From NCBI RefSeq assembly GCF_000002415.2, contig NC_009916.1, positions 1,957,997-2,021,996 of the forward strand: a stretch of 64,000 bases of DNA, written 5' to 3'. Position 1 is the stretch's first letter. Each line of letters begins with the position of its first letter. The stretch is from Plasmodium vivax (lineage: Eukaryota > Apicomplexa > Aconoidasida > Haemosporida > Plasmodiidae). This document shows, in pieces, positions 11,808 through 23,555 of the stretch. A program made the position numbers and the translations under genes. The notes under the pieces were generated by a model. That model had not been told where the DNA came from and did not search any database. It saw only the letters and a program-made list of their open reading frames with translations.

Positions 11808-11918
11808 ATGACCATTCCGATGTCGGACAGTTTTCTCATCAGGTCAATCCGCCGCTTGAGGCGGAGTCGCCTTTACGAGCAGCTTGGGAAGCGGCGCGAC
11901 CCGATGTGGTGTGATTAG
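11808..11918 (+). other. GC-rich island with a 36-codon ORF; possible short peptide, last exon or structured RNA
   Basis: An ATG at 11808 opens 36 codons ending in TAG at 11916-11918. The product is Arg/Leu-rich, with a stretch reading RSIRRLRRSRLYEQLGKRRD. The frame is also open upstream for about 14 codons, so it could be a terminal exon. The opposite strand is open over part of the same bases. The segment includes a perfect 6-bp inverted repeat (tccgcc...ggcgga, near 11848-11863). The sequence just after it, 'ttagctcag', resembles a Pol III A box, but no B box is visible. Which of these, if any, is real cannot be told from sequence alone. Confidence 0.25.
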
Positions 11919-12225
11919 CTCAGATTCTTGTTGCACTTAATCAAAATTGCCACTCCGATGAGCACTCCTCATTTATTTGATTTGATTTTATTTTAGTTTA
12001 TTTTAGTTTATCATTTTCCCCTTCACTTACAACTGCTCATATGGGTGGAGTGCCCAAATGGGGTGAGCTAAACAAATTAAGTGCAGCGACACAATTTAGA
12101 GGCTGCATGTTTTGTTACGCCAAGCGGCAACAGCGATAATCCCACCTGGGCAAACTCCATCTGTAGGAAAAATCGCTGGAAGAGGAAAAGTGCCCTCGGA
12201 CAAGAAGCAGCTAGCCAAATGATGC

Positions 12226-12262
<37 letters not shown>

Positions 12263-12604
12263 TTATATCGACGTGTTAAAATAGCTAAATTCTTCCGTAG
12301 CATTATGAGTATAAAAAAAAAAGTGAGACGATGTAGAAACCGTTTTACGTGTGAATAAAACCGTTTCATTATTTTTCCTTTCCAGCGTATTCTCTCTTTT
12401 TTTAATTGTGATATTTATGAGAACGTCTCCTGAACATAAATGTGTGCAACACGTATGCGGAATATTTTTGCTTTACAAAGTAGGAAATTAATTGTAAAAG
12501 GATAAAGTTTTTCAAATGAATAAAAACAAAGGTACGTAAAATGGGAGCGGTTTTAAAAAATAGGAAAAAAAAAAAAAAATGGGCAATGATTACGCAATCT
12601 GTGG

Positions 12605-12670
12605 GGGTGAAAAGGCGACGTGGTGAAAAGGCGATGTAGTGAAAATGAGATGAGGCGAAAATGCGATGTA
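12605..12670. repeat. Short degenerate 16-bp repeat
   Basis: Units like 'gtgaaaaggcgatgta' recur about four times with substitutions. No function is apparent. Confidence 0.6.
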
Positions 12671-14118
12671 ATAAAATATCAATAAAGTCCATGCGACATG
12701 GCTGTACCTTGGGTCAGAAATGGCGAAATGTAAGTATAAAAAAAAAAAAAAAAAAGCTTAAATTTAAAACAAATTGTCATGATATATATAAGTGAAGCAC
12801 TACACAAAAATGAATTACATTTTTTTTAAAGGAGTCCCCAAGAAACAAAGACAACACAATACAAGTGCATGGCCTATGCACATACACAAGGAATGTGGCG
12901 GGGACGACATCACAGCATATATAATTCCGCATAAAAAAAAAAAAAAAAAAAGTTGTAATAAAATTGCCGTTCAGTTATTTTTTTGTAAATTGCACATTAA
13001 GTAATCAGTAAAAATTTTTCAGTTTTAAAAAAATTGCAATCAAATAGAATGCACGCCATGGGTACGATGACTCACGGATGCAAAGTGCATTTTTTTTTTT
13101 TTCGTAAACGTGTATAAAAGACAAAGGGGGTGCACCCACATACGCACGCGCATATTTACACATGCACGTGTCGCTTCTTTGCGATTATTGTAACGAATAA
13201 TATTCTTGCAATAAAAAGCAGCAAGGAAAATTTTAATTATAACAAGGTATGAATATTTCCTTCTTAATTACGATGAGTAGTGGAATGTATATATGAGTCA
13301 TGGCCAGAATTTGAACGCGACCAAGAAGCGAGCAGGGAGGGCTTTCTTTTCTTCTTTATCAAGGAATTTTCAAAAAAGATTTGGTTCTTCTGAGTGTGCA
13401 CATAGGCACGTGTGAGCAGGTAGATACATCTGCATTAACGAGATGATCAAGAAAAAAAAAAAAACGCGTCTTACGGATGGCTTGTTTCTTCTAACTGTGG
13501 AGGAGGCATACAAAAAGTTGCATTACAAAAGGGGAGTGACGATAGGTCATAATCTTAAGTCTATCCGCGTTATCATCAGCGTTGGTCGCGCGCCATTAGC
13601 GGCGTTGCCAGCGGTATATGTGATGTTCACCTCTATACATAGCGCCCACTTGGAATGCCTTGAAACGGTTTACAGTAACGAACAGCGTGGTAAAACAGTC
13701 GTGCATACCACCCCACTTTCCTCCTCCTCCCCCGCGACATAAGGGGCCTCTTTTTCCTGTGTGGCACCTATTTTTTGTGCTTTTCCAAGGGGATCGCCCG
13801 CCCTGCTACTTCTCCATTCTTTTTAATTACATGGACCCGCTAAGTTCTACCTTCCATTGATAAGCCTACAGTTGGATTAAAAACTTAAGAAAAAAAATTG
13901 AATTTTATGAAGAGGTAAATGTACAAAAAAATGTGGCTAGGGGGGGGGAACCCGGTGCGACGGGGTGCACAGCTGGGTTCGCAACTGAGTATATAACGAA
14001 TTGGCATGCACAGGGTTGGAGGGATGCAAAGAGTTAGGGGCATGAACAGCGTAGAAACACGCATGCATATGCGCATGCACCCCGCAGTTTGGCGCGCTCC
14101 ATTCTAGTCACTCATTTT

Positions 14119-14319
14119 CTATATTACGTTTCTTCCTAGCTTGTGGCCAATATACACAAGAGCGTTAAAAATCAGCACGGCCATCACGACGGCTGGAATG
14201 TAGTTACGTTGGCATGCCTTTTCTGATTGAACTACACACGTTTTAAAGGCTTCCTTAATGATGTTATCGATTTGTGGGCCAAAGTTGTTAATGTCAATAT
14301 CTTTCAAATTGTCTGCCAT
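14119..14319 (-). CDS. Small predicted tail-anchored membrane protein, 66 residues
   Basis: A minus-strand ATG at 14317-14319 opens 66 codons ending in TAG. The first 44 residues are soluble, mildly acidic, with two Cys. Residues about 46-59 (PAVVMAVLIFNALVYIG) form one hydrophobic helix, followed by a short basic tail (H-K-L-G-R-N-V-I). That is the layout of a tail-anchored protein, as in small mitochondrial outer-membrane or ER proteins. A real gene is supported by the sensible amino-acid composition and by the very AT-rich DNA directly upstream (14520-15600), like that before the other genes here. An upstream exon is possible but none was found. The family is not recognised; a small mitochondrial import subunit is only a guess. 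Confidence 0.55.
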   Translation of the reverse strand: MADNLKDIDINNFGPQIDNIIKEAFKTCVVQSEKACQRNYIPAVVMAVLIFNALVYIGHKLGRNVI

Positions 14320-17300
14320 TTTGAAATGCTGTATAGATGTACGTATATGATAGTGGTAAGTGTCCGTATGCTACGTTCGGGGGGGGGTTTACTGATGTAC
14401 GACGTTTGCGTTAATCTTCGCAAATTGAAATTTGTTTTTACGTTTTGCTTGCAATACAAAAAAGTCTACTTCGTCGAAATAGCGATTAGGTTCGCAAAAT
14501 GGGAAGCGTAAAATGAGAATGCAAAATTAATTTTTTTAAATGCACCTTGTTTTGTTATGTATCAAAAATATTGCTTAATTCGGATGAATAATATTTTCAA
14601 AATGTTACTTTTTTATTTTTTCGTCGGCAAAAAAAAAAGTAAAAAATGCATAAATTAGCTAAAAGTATTTGTATAATAATATAGCAAATAATAAAATTCT
14701 TGAATCTTTTAGAATTATGATCTTGTTCTTTCCTACATATTTATTAGTTCTTTATATTCGTCCATATTTTTTCGAATGCGTTATTTTTTGTTTTTCAATT
14801 CGACATAAAAAATATTTTATTTTTGCGATACGTTTTTTTTTTTTTTTATTTTAGAAAAATGGCCATCAAACGAGAAACGCTAAATAAAATATATGCAGTG
14901 CGACGAAATATGAAAGAGAGAAAGAAAATAATTTTTTCAAAGCATAATTCTAAAATAAAAGTTAAAAAATAATAATCATGAGTAATCGCGTGGCAAATCA
15001 TATACCGCAATAAAACAAGTGTTCATAAAATAGCAATTGCTATCCCGATTTCAATTTTATCCTTATTTACCCGAAAAAACAAAAAAAAAAAAAAAATTGC
15101 GAAAAGAATACTGTAATTTTTTAGGGAACAATTTCAGAGAAACCCTTTTTTTCTTTTTTGCATACAAAATGATCAGGAGGATAATAAATGTATATATTAT
15201 ATACATAAGGACGTTCACGTAATACGTATTTAAACGCACACGTATATATTTGTACGCATAATAAATAAATAAATGTATATTTAAGCTAAAAGCAATTCTT
15301 TAGAGATATTTTTTTCGACGAACGTAAGGTAAAAATGGTGCGGGAATTACATCCTACGATGATGCGCACTTGAATTCTAAAATTGTATGTCTGAGGTGAT
15401 TTGCAAGATATGCAAAAAAAAAAAAAAAAAAAAAAAAAAATACGTATGAAAAAGAGCAAACCCCGGTGGTGCATAAAAATAAATAAAATAAAAATACATT
15501 GAAAAAAAAAAAATAATAAAATAAAATAATAATCAAGGAGGATAGATGCAGTATGTAAAAATTAAACTGACATATAAATATGCATAAACATTATATATAT
15601 TACTTATATTTTGCTATTGGTTCCGTCCCAAAAAAATGCTCTTTTTTTTTTTTTTTCTTGCTTACATTGTAGAAAATGTGTTTCGCAAAAAAATATACAA
15701 TTGAAAACAACCAACTGGTGAATGCATGTTGTAATAAAAAAAAAAAAACAAATTTGCATTATAGCAACATATTTTTGTATGTTAACAATTTGATCTTCTC
15801 TCCCTCTGTTAAGCAAACACAAAAAGAAAAGGGGTGTTTGACTTTCATGTGAACTTAAATAAAAAATTCCTTTACCCAAAAATGCTTCCCCCTTTTTATT
15901 ACTTAACAAAAGAAAAGTGCTAAATTTAGGTGGACAAATATTTGCCTTGCCGAGTTGGCGAAATTTCAAAGCACATAACTTTGACATATGAAGTAGTAAA
16001 GCGAAGTTACCCTTTTGGCTTCCTTCATTGTCCGCCCTATATTTTGTTATGTTATGTGTCTCGCCGCATGCCATGCACCACACGGTTATATTAAACATTC
16101 TAATCTTTTCAGTGTATGTACAGAGGGGAAAAAAAAGGGTGCTGTGGGGCGCACTACATAAATGCATATGAACAATATGAGGCCACCCTATATTGGGTAC
16201 CCTCTTAAGTTAAAATGCCTCCCACTGTCCATTCATCAGAAAATGATTTCTGGTGATTACTTGCTACAAAATGGTACCACTAAAATGTGAGACGCGTTTC
16301 TTTGTCATTATTGCATGGGCTCCTTTAAAGCGAAAATTTCAATTGCATCTTTTATGCCATATCAAAAGGGAAGTCTGTTTGGGTGGTATCGAACAGACTA
16401 ATGTAGAAGGTTATTGCTCGTGGCGGTGGTAGTGTAACTATTGCGTACATTTCTTACGCCTCTGCTATGTCGTATGCATATAACTTTCATTCGAACTATG
16501 TGAAGAAAGAAAGAAAAAAAATAAACACAATGGCAGCCTAGCTAGAAAGGCACCTTTTTCACCTTCATGTTAAATGGCGTCAACGTTGAGTACTTAAGGA
16601 GGTGGTGGCAATTTTTTCGCCTTTTTCCTGCTCACCAATTTTGTTAAGCTTTACGTACGCACAAAAAAGTATGTGGGCTAAGGCAGCTTATATTTCCCCC
16701 GCAAAGGCTTATTACGACGTTTTTCCTCACCTCCCTAATGTGATGCTGTTATATGGTGTAATAATAGGTGAAACGCAAGCTAAAAGTTGGCGAAGAGAAC
16801 TACATACCGATTTTGCACTACTCGTTTTGCCTTTCCTTTTTCTCATTGCACAGGCAGACACATTAAGTCATTTCGCGGTTAAAGTACGGCCTAAACCGTT
16901 TGAATTTTGTCCCTATCGCAAAAAATAAAAAAAAAAGAAAAGAACCTCGCACAAATAGCTGCAGTGAAGTAGCAGTAAAACATATGTTCTACTGCTCTTC
17001 GTTCACCGGGAATTATTTTTACAGTCGAAATGATTGGCAACCCCAGCGGGTATAAATCTCCGCGTTGCTACTGCGTTGCTACTGCGTTGCTATTACGCTG
17101 CTATTACGCCATCTTTTTTGATTAACCTTTTACATTGGAAGGGCCGTCTGGCTATATTATTTTTCCCCCCATTAAAAAATAAAAAAATTGGGGACCCACG
17201 GGGTGGTGCCGTAAAATGCGAATCGAGGAATATAACGGCAAAAATTTTTCGCGGTTAAAAAAAAAAAAAAAACTTTGTAAAACGCGTAAAATTTGTTTTC

Positions 17301-17956
17301 CTTCTCTACTTTAACAAATGAATTGCTACTAAATAGATAAATAATTTCCCAATTTTATTAACTCATTCATCATGTAAAGTAGTTAACAAAACGTTCGTTA
17401 GTATACTTTTTTTTGGCCGAAAAATTGTTTAAAATTTGTTCGTCGCTACCCTGCGCGTGCAGTTATTGCATGTAAAATTTATGCGTACAATATTTCCTTT
17501 ACCTGGGAGTCACAGCGCACTTTTTTTTCCCCTTTGAGGAATCCGTCATTTTATCGAATAAAAGAAAAGAGAGGACATTATAAAATTAATGCCAACAGAA
17601 AAAATTACCTCTTCCGTTAGTATATATAATGTTCATTATTTTACGTTTTATTTTTTTATATATATATATTTTTTTTAATTTTAGTTTATTTTTTTACGTA
17701 AAATATTAAAAAAAAAAAAATAAATAAAAAGAAAGAAAAAGGAAAAAAAAGAAAAAAAAGAAAGAAAAAGGAAAACAAAAGGAAAACAAAATGGAAAGGA
17801 TTTAACAGAGCTGCGTGAATTTACTAATTCAACATTACACGCAAATAAAAAGCGAAAGAAATTTATCATATGATTTAAATTACGGAGGATATTCTTACAA
17901 GTATGTCAGGGGAAATTATTACCCCATAACAGTGGAAGAAAAGGGCAATAAGAATA
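14320..17956. other. AT-rich gene-free stretch, probably two diverging promoter regions
   Basis: Bases 14520-15600 and 17280-17900 are extremely AT-rich and lie upstream of the minus-strand 66-residue gene and the plus-strand gene at 17957 respectively. Bases 15800-17250 are less AT-rich but hold no supported gene. Poly-A/T runs of 15-25 bp occur at 14830, 15415-15440, 15490, 15640, 17260 and 17700-17790. The minus-strand ORF of 187 codons at 15604-16167 starts and ends in homopolymer and was not accepted. Confidence 0.5.
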
Positions 17957-18714
17957 ATGAAGAAAATTTTTAGTACAGTTGTTATCTTTGCCCTTTTAAT
18001 ACTAAGATTAGAATATTCCCAATGCGATGTAAGATATACGTGACAGCTTTAGCGGACCGTCGCCGTCCTCATTTGTCCTATTCCGCGTTTCATCCGAAGC
18101 GTATACGAATAGAAGGAATAGGACAAAACTGTTCGCGTATACCTACGTGCATATATTATATTCGCTCGTTTCTGCGCATTTGGCGCATTAGCATGCCCGC
18201 AGGGGTCTTTAATTAACGATGAACTGTACAGCCATTTTTACCTTCCCTCGTTTTCCCGTTTCCTTTTTAGGGCACCTTTGAATATTCCCTTGCGCGAAAT
18301 CCAGACATAAGGAGCGCATATTCCTTGGCTGAGAAATATAAGAAGTACAGATCTTATGATAGTGCCGAAAAAAGTGAATATGAGACAAGTTATGTACCAT
18401 TAGATGAGGGATATCAGTTTAATGATTATTATTTCGAGAGTTATTATCCCCCTAATGTTCATCGGAGGCAAAGGAGGGCAGAAAAAAAAAGTTTTTTTTC
18501 AGATATAAAAAAATTGGGTGCTTGCTTAAAGTCGAATAAACCATCGAGCAGGAGGTCAAAATATATAATTTTTATTTATTCTTTCATTGTATCGGCTCTA
18601 ACAACAGGTTTATTTACACTTTTGGGACCATACTCTTTATTCATTTTACTGATTGGAACGATCCTTTTTTACGCATATCGAAAATGTGTGCTTTTAAAAA
18701 AAAAAAGAAAGTAG
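17957..18714 (+). CDS. Two-exon secretory-pathway protein with C-terminal double membrane segment; probable exported-family member without clear PEXEL
   Basis: Exon 1 is 17957-18028 (24 codons, a signal peptide with core STVVIFALLIL), donor GTAAGA. The intron is 242 bp, with acceptor 'tcctttttag'. Exon 2 is 18271-18714 (147 codons), phase 0. The product has 171 residues. After the signal comes a Tyr/Ser/Arg-rich region to about residue 105. Two hydrophobic helices follow at about 121-140 and 144-158, and the protein ends in a Lys-rich tail. The place where a PEXEL would sit reads Y-S-L-A-E (residues 41-45): the Leu and Glu are there, but the key Arg is not. The layout fits the small Plasmodium exported multigene proteins, but I cannot assign a family. 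The DNA upstream is very AT-rich with poly-A runs, as expected for a promoter. Confidence 0.75.
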
Positions 18715-21700
18715 CTATTTTAATGGGGAATTTTTTTTTTTAGCCCTGTAAGAAAGTTGTAAATTTTTTTTTTTTTTTATCACTTATTTGAAGTTGGGTA
18801 GGGGCTTTTATTATATGTAGCGAACACGTTGTGCAGTGCAGAATGGCGTGTTCGGGGTGGACTTACATTTCTGTGTACACTTGATGTAGTGTATGCGTAA
18901 AGGTATGCGCACATGTGCATTTATGTGCCCATCTATGCATGTGCCTTTAGCGTGGAGCCCCCCTTCTTCCACCCCCCAGTACGCGTGCTGCCGCGAACAG
19001 CGACACCGTTGGATGAGCTGCCTGCGCGCGTGTGACGTTGGTACATTTTTCTCGAATGGGGGAGCACATATCAGTTGTTTGATAACCTAGGTGTTGTTAC
19101 TCTTTTTTGTGTGCCAAATTAGCTGTATATACATTTAATTCGATCAATTAAATTTTGCTTTGTCAAAAATGAATTATCTTTTTTAACTTTTTGAACAAAT
19201 ATATATACCTAATTCTTTTTTACATTCATTTTAATGTGCACTGATTGATTGATTGTTTTTTTCTTTTTTTTTAAGTCTTACATTTAAATTCGCTCATGCT
19301 TTTAAAAAACGCTACGTGAAATATGCACATGTATGCAATTACCATTTAGCATTCATGTTGTATATAATTTTTAGCTAACTTGAAAGCAAAAAAAAAAAAA
19401 AAAAAAACTCTTTTTAACATCTGGTCATTTTAATGTAGTTCATTGCAGAATAACTGCCTTAGGCGCTGCCCCCCATTTGGGGAGTGAACAACGTTAGGTG
19501 TTTTCCCACAAAATGGCGATAAAAAATCACTCGTTTTGCAGTGTGGCGCTGGCTTGGATAGTCTGCTATACTTGTGAAGCGTAACAATGTTTGCCATTTT
19601 TTTTTGCAAAAGTGTGAGGCGCTCCCCCAGTTTGAGTCAATCGTACCATTCAACAGCGCTGAAGAATGAGTTTTAAGAAGTAGGATAAATGCGCATAAGG
19701 TAAATTATAAGCAGTGGGTTGCTTGGGAAAACCCCTGTGGTCTATTTTGCCACACAGTTTAAGCGCTCAGTCGATGCTGTAGACAATTTAGCAAATAGCT
19801 CAAAGGCAACTTTGGCATTCTTCCAGTCAGGAAAAAAAAAAAAAAAAAAATATATCACCATTGGGAAATAAAAAATGTAACTTAAAAATTTAAGCAAGTT
19901 AGCAAATGGTCTAAACACTGTTTTGAATAATGGTGGAGATGGCATCAGCAATGCCGTTTCGTTTCATTTATTTTGTGTTTACGGGCACATCTCACGTTTG
20001 TGCAAAATGAAAGAAAAGAAGTTCAAATTTTGTGCGTGAAAGAGGGTAAGCCATCGGGGTTACGTTGCAAATGCATGTGAGAAACTTTAACAAAATAGTT
20101 TAAAGTTGGACGTGGCACTGTTTGTCCTCTTCGATAGGTAACGCGATTAATATGGACGTTTGAGGGAAGTAATTTTTTTTATACACTCGATAAAGAGCAT
20201 AGGAAGTAAACATGTAGAGTATGGCTTTTCAAATGCACTTCTTTGAAGGGAGCAGTTTGGGAAGAGGTGGATTTGACGTGCACTTTGAGCCTGTCAGCAT
20301 AGCTCAGTGTGGACTGCATGTGTGTTTTTTTTCCCAAACATGGAAAAGGATGCGCTTTACGGTTTGGGAGGAAATCTTTGCTGTGCATCCGAGCGTTATC
20401 TACATCGACATTTGTCTCAAAGGATGCACCATGCGTACGAGGTGCATACAAGCACATACGCAGCATCATCATGCACCGTTTAAACAGAACCGAAATGTTA
20501 AGACGGTGAGTGTGCTTGTATACTTGCTGGAGCATGCACGTGCTGGGGGGGGGGGGGGTATAAGTGGACCCTGTGGAATTGTTGCTCATTCCGTATATAG
20601 TTCGTTCAGCAGTTTATGTAGCGTTTGTTAATAAAAAGGAGACAAATTTAAAGAATTCATTTTTCACTCTGTTTGGAGCGTGAGAAGGTACGGAGTTAAT
20701 ACAAACAGGTGAATTGGCAAGCCTACTTCAAACCCGCGTTTTCAATTTTTAGCAGATTTATCCTCCCATATATTTAGTCACAGTGCAAGGGAGGGAAGGT
20801 TAAACTGTTTATGTCACTAGGAGGTTAAAATGAAATAGCGTTGTTCGGCGCCCCGTTCGGAAGACCCTCCCATTTGCAGTTTTGCTCGGGGCAAAAGTTG
20901 GGTGACGCAGTGTTTGTCTCTTTGGAGAGCCCTTTCTCTCAACGCATCTGCATCACTCTTTCGGTAAAGTAGGCGATTTGTTTCTTCCCCAAGCCGCAAC
21001 CACCAAGCTGTTTTTACTGAACAAATGGCATTTTTTCTATTCGCGCATTTGCATGTATGTAATAAAATAAGAATAGCCCCAAAAAAAAAGGAGAAGGGAC
21101 TTTTTACTCATGGCCATTTTTCCATCGAGTGAATTGTCCTCCCCCCCTTCCATTTTTATAGTGAGTTATACGAAATAGAACATTCATTCATTTATTGGCA
21201 TTGCAAATTATTGCCGCAAATTCGGATTAGTCATTATAAAAGAGGGAGGAAAAAAAGTAGCAGCCTAAAGGCAAAAGCAGCAACGGTGGCAAAATGGCGC
21301 AACGTAATATCGTAATGACAAAAATGTCAGAGCCCCCCCCAGAGTAAAAAATTGCTGTAGTAGCGCATCCGTACTAGTTAAACCGTACATACAAATTTGT
21401 TTCATTAGAATGATAAATTCTACATGTACTTGCTACCATTGGGTTCTATTGGCCCCTCGCAACCGCGTTTTTATTTTTTGAAAGAGGACATGAAAAAAAA
21501 AAAGGCAACATGCAGGCCAGACGCATAAAATTATGCTGAATTAAATTATTTGAACGAATAAAAATTAACGCTAGAATTTTGCCAGCCGAACTACAAATAT
21601 GTATTAATTTTTTTTGACATATGAAGAAGCCGTTTTGAGCGATTAATTGGCAGTTAAGCAGTAAAAAATAGCTGCGTAATTTTTTATATTGCGCCACGCG

Positions 21701-22504
21701 CCTGATAAGTATATATAAAAATATATATATATACTATATATTATGTTTTACCATGGCTGTATTTTTTTTTTAGTCGAATATATGCGCATTTTCATATTGC
21801 TTCTTTTTTTGCGTACTTTTTGCGCACTCGCACTTCGTTTTGGCATGTAGGAATTCTTTGTAACGATACATATGGCTATTATTGCACGTAGTATTTTTTA
21901 TAATTTATTTGTAGTTCACTTTTTTGTAAACCCTCGGAGTATAACTCCGCTCGGAAGTTAAATTGGGATAAAAAAAAAAAAAAAAAAAAAAAAAATAATC
22001 GAATAAACGAATAACGAAAAACGAAAAACGAAAAACGAAAAACGAAAAACAAATAACAAATAACAAATAACGAATAACAAATAACGAATAACAAATAACG
22101 AATAACAAATAACGAATAACAAATAACGAGTAAATTTTTCTCAGAATTTTTAACTATTTTAAAAAATTTTATTACCATTCAATCTTTGCAAATTTTCCAA
22201 ATTTTTAAGGTAAAATAAAAAGATAAATAAAAAGAAATATAATGATACATGCTTCGTTTTGCGCGATTTTTCACAAAATATAGAAGTTATTCGCGTTTTT
22301 GTGATGTATTTTATCCATGTACATGGGATGTTTTAGTCATATACATTGATAAATTTATGTAGCTGAATAAATTACCGTGTTACATGAAGAAATATACCTT
22401 TTTAAAGTTTCCCTTTTCGATTTTATAATATTTTTTTTTTTTTTCCACGTTAGGAAATAAAAAATTACCCATCTGCATCCCACTTAATACTCTAATTTTC
22501 CAAA
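18715..22504. other. Gene-free stretch
   Basis: No supported gene. Bases 18900-21400 have mixed composition with overlapping short ORFs on both strands. Two 136-codon ORFs at 20179-20631 run opposite each other and neither has signal, domain or splice context. A run of 12 G lies at about 20546-20557. Bases 21700-22500 turn extremely AT-rich, including a poly-A of about 26 and a heptamer satellite (entered separately), and are presumably the promoter of the gene at 22505. Confidence 0.5.
22001..22130. repeat. AAACGAA / AATAACG heptamer satellite
   Basis: About eighteen 7-bp units. The first block is 'aaacgaa' and the second alternates 'ataacaa' and 'ataacga'. It follows a 26-bp poly-A. Read on the minus strand it makes a spurious ORF of Phe/Val/Ile/Cys/Tyr/Leu repeats. 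It lies 0.4 kb upstream of the gene at 22505, so it may affect promoter chromatin; that is inference. Confidence 0.85.
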
Positions 22505-23555
22505 ATGGTTGATAATAAGAATAACTGCTCCGGGGGATCCCATGGATTCAGCAATGGAAGTGCTGGAAGTTTAAACAAAGTCAACACTTTTCTCAAAGTT
22601 TTTGTCTTTACTTTAGTAATTTTGGCCATCCAATGCTTTAACGAAAGTGTAAGTGGAGGAGGAAATTAGTTTCCAGTTTTCATTTTTCATTTTTCAGTTA
22701 TGAGTTATCATACCAAATGCGCGCGTACGCGCTGCGTACTTTGAAGAGATATGCTCCTTTTTTACATCACTTTACGCGTTTTGCGTGGAGGAAAAAAATC
22801 TTTTATAATTTTTTAAGGAGAGTCTTTCTCACGTTCATTTTTATGCCCTTCTTTATGCCCCTTTTTTTTTTTTATCCTTTTCTGTACGCAGATTTCCGCA
22901 TCTGTACAGAAGAGCTCAGGAAATGGAGCCATCGTGGCTAGCAGACTGTTAAAAGACGATTTTAATGACAGTACTGGTACCCTCGCCATATTTGAAGAGG
23001 ACGGTTCATCAGAAAACCTATCAGTTGGTAAGTTTGGGAAAACAGTGGAAAAAGTGAAAATAAGAGGCTGCCAATGCTAGCCCTGCTGCTTCTGTTCCTA
23101 CTTCTGCCCATGCTGCCACCAATTCTTTCTAATAATAAAAAAATATTTCCCCACGTGCAGATGGCAGCGAAAGCCAACTAGACGAATTTGGAAGCGCTGG
23201 AAACCTCTCCTTATGCAGTACCCTTGATGGTGAAGTCCAAGTACCCGAAGAAGATGTGCCTGAAAAGAAAAGAAAATCATCCAAAGAAAACGTCCACGTA
23301 CACAAATTAATGGGAGAGACCACCATGGCCGATATGGAATATGAAGAGAATTTCATGAAGGAGTGCAGAAATGAAAAGAGAAAAGGAAAGTTTCACAAAA
23401 GAGTGTTAAGATTCCTCAAGAAACACCACTACACTCTTCCAGCTGTTTTGGCCATTATTTTGGGAATAACAATCGGAAAAGAAGTAGCAATAGGAGTGAT
23501 AGTAGTATATGTAGTATTATTGGTACTCCGATTTGTACACAAAAAATACGTGTAA
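22505..23555 (+). CDS. Three-exon exported protein with canonical PEXEL (RLLKD) and C-terminal membrane hairpin
   Basis: Exon 1 is 22505-22648 (48 codons), donor GTAAGT. Exon 2 is 22892-23027, after a pyrimidine-rich acceptor and before donor GTAAGT, phase 1. Exon 3 is 23161-23555, after 'ccacgtgcag'. The product has 224 residues. A recessed signal core (KVFVFTLVILAIQCF) lies at about residues 30-46, behind a polar N-terminus, as is usual for exported Plasmodium proteins. A canonical PEXEL R66-L-L-K-D70 follows, predicting plasmepsin V cleavage and passage through PTEX to the host cell. The centre is acidic and Ser-rich, then basic. The last ~41 residues form two hydrophobic helices with a short polar turn and end in K-K-Y-V. 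The C-terminal layout resembles that of the gene at 27196. Family not named with confidence. Confidence 0.85.

Larger units (their letters stand above)
11285..14118. other. Gene-free stretch with a GC-rich island
   Basis: No full gene is seen. It holds the 3' flank of the secreted protein gene, a conspicuous GC-rich island at 11808-11918 (entered separately), 'ttttagttta' copies at 11985-12010, a run of about 27 T near 12229-12256, and a short 'gaaaaggcgatgtagt' repeat at 12605-12670. From about 12.2 kb homopolymers become frequent and AT content rises, so this is roughly where core-like sequence gives way to subtelomere. The ORF at 13443-13742 starts in a poly-A tract and has no homology I recognise. 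Confidence 0.45.

Noticed and set aside
11840..11850. 'ctgatgag' on the minus strand, as in a hammerhead ribozyme core
   Set aside because: No stem II or properly spaced GAAAC follows, so the fold cannot form as required.
15604..16167. 187-codon minus-strand ORF with F-N-I-x3-C-x2-C-G-E, faintly like the zinc ribbon of Yju2/Cwc16 splicing factors
   Set aside because: The second Cys pair and the rest of the domain are missing, the ends are homopolymer-coded, and similarity covers only a dozen residues; chance is more likely.
16602..16928. 108-codon ORF starting at GTG
   Set aside because: There is no ATG near the start, no acceptor evidence and no family match; it ends in a poly-A.
20179..20631. 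Two opposite 136-codon ORFs
   Set aside because: They fully overlap on opposite strands, contain a poly-G-coded Gly run, and lack signal, splice or domain features.
21879..22178. Minus-strand ORFs of Leu/Phe/Val/Ile/Cys/Tyr repeats
   Set aside because: They are translations of the heptamer satellite and adjoining poly-A.
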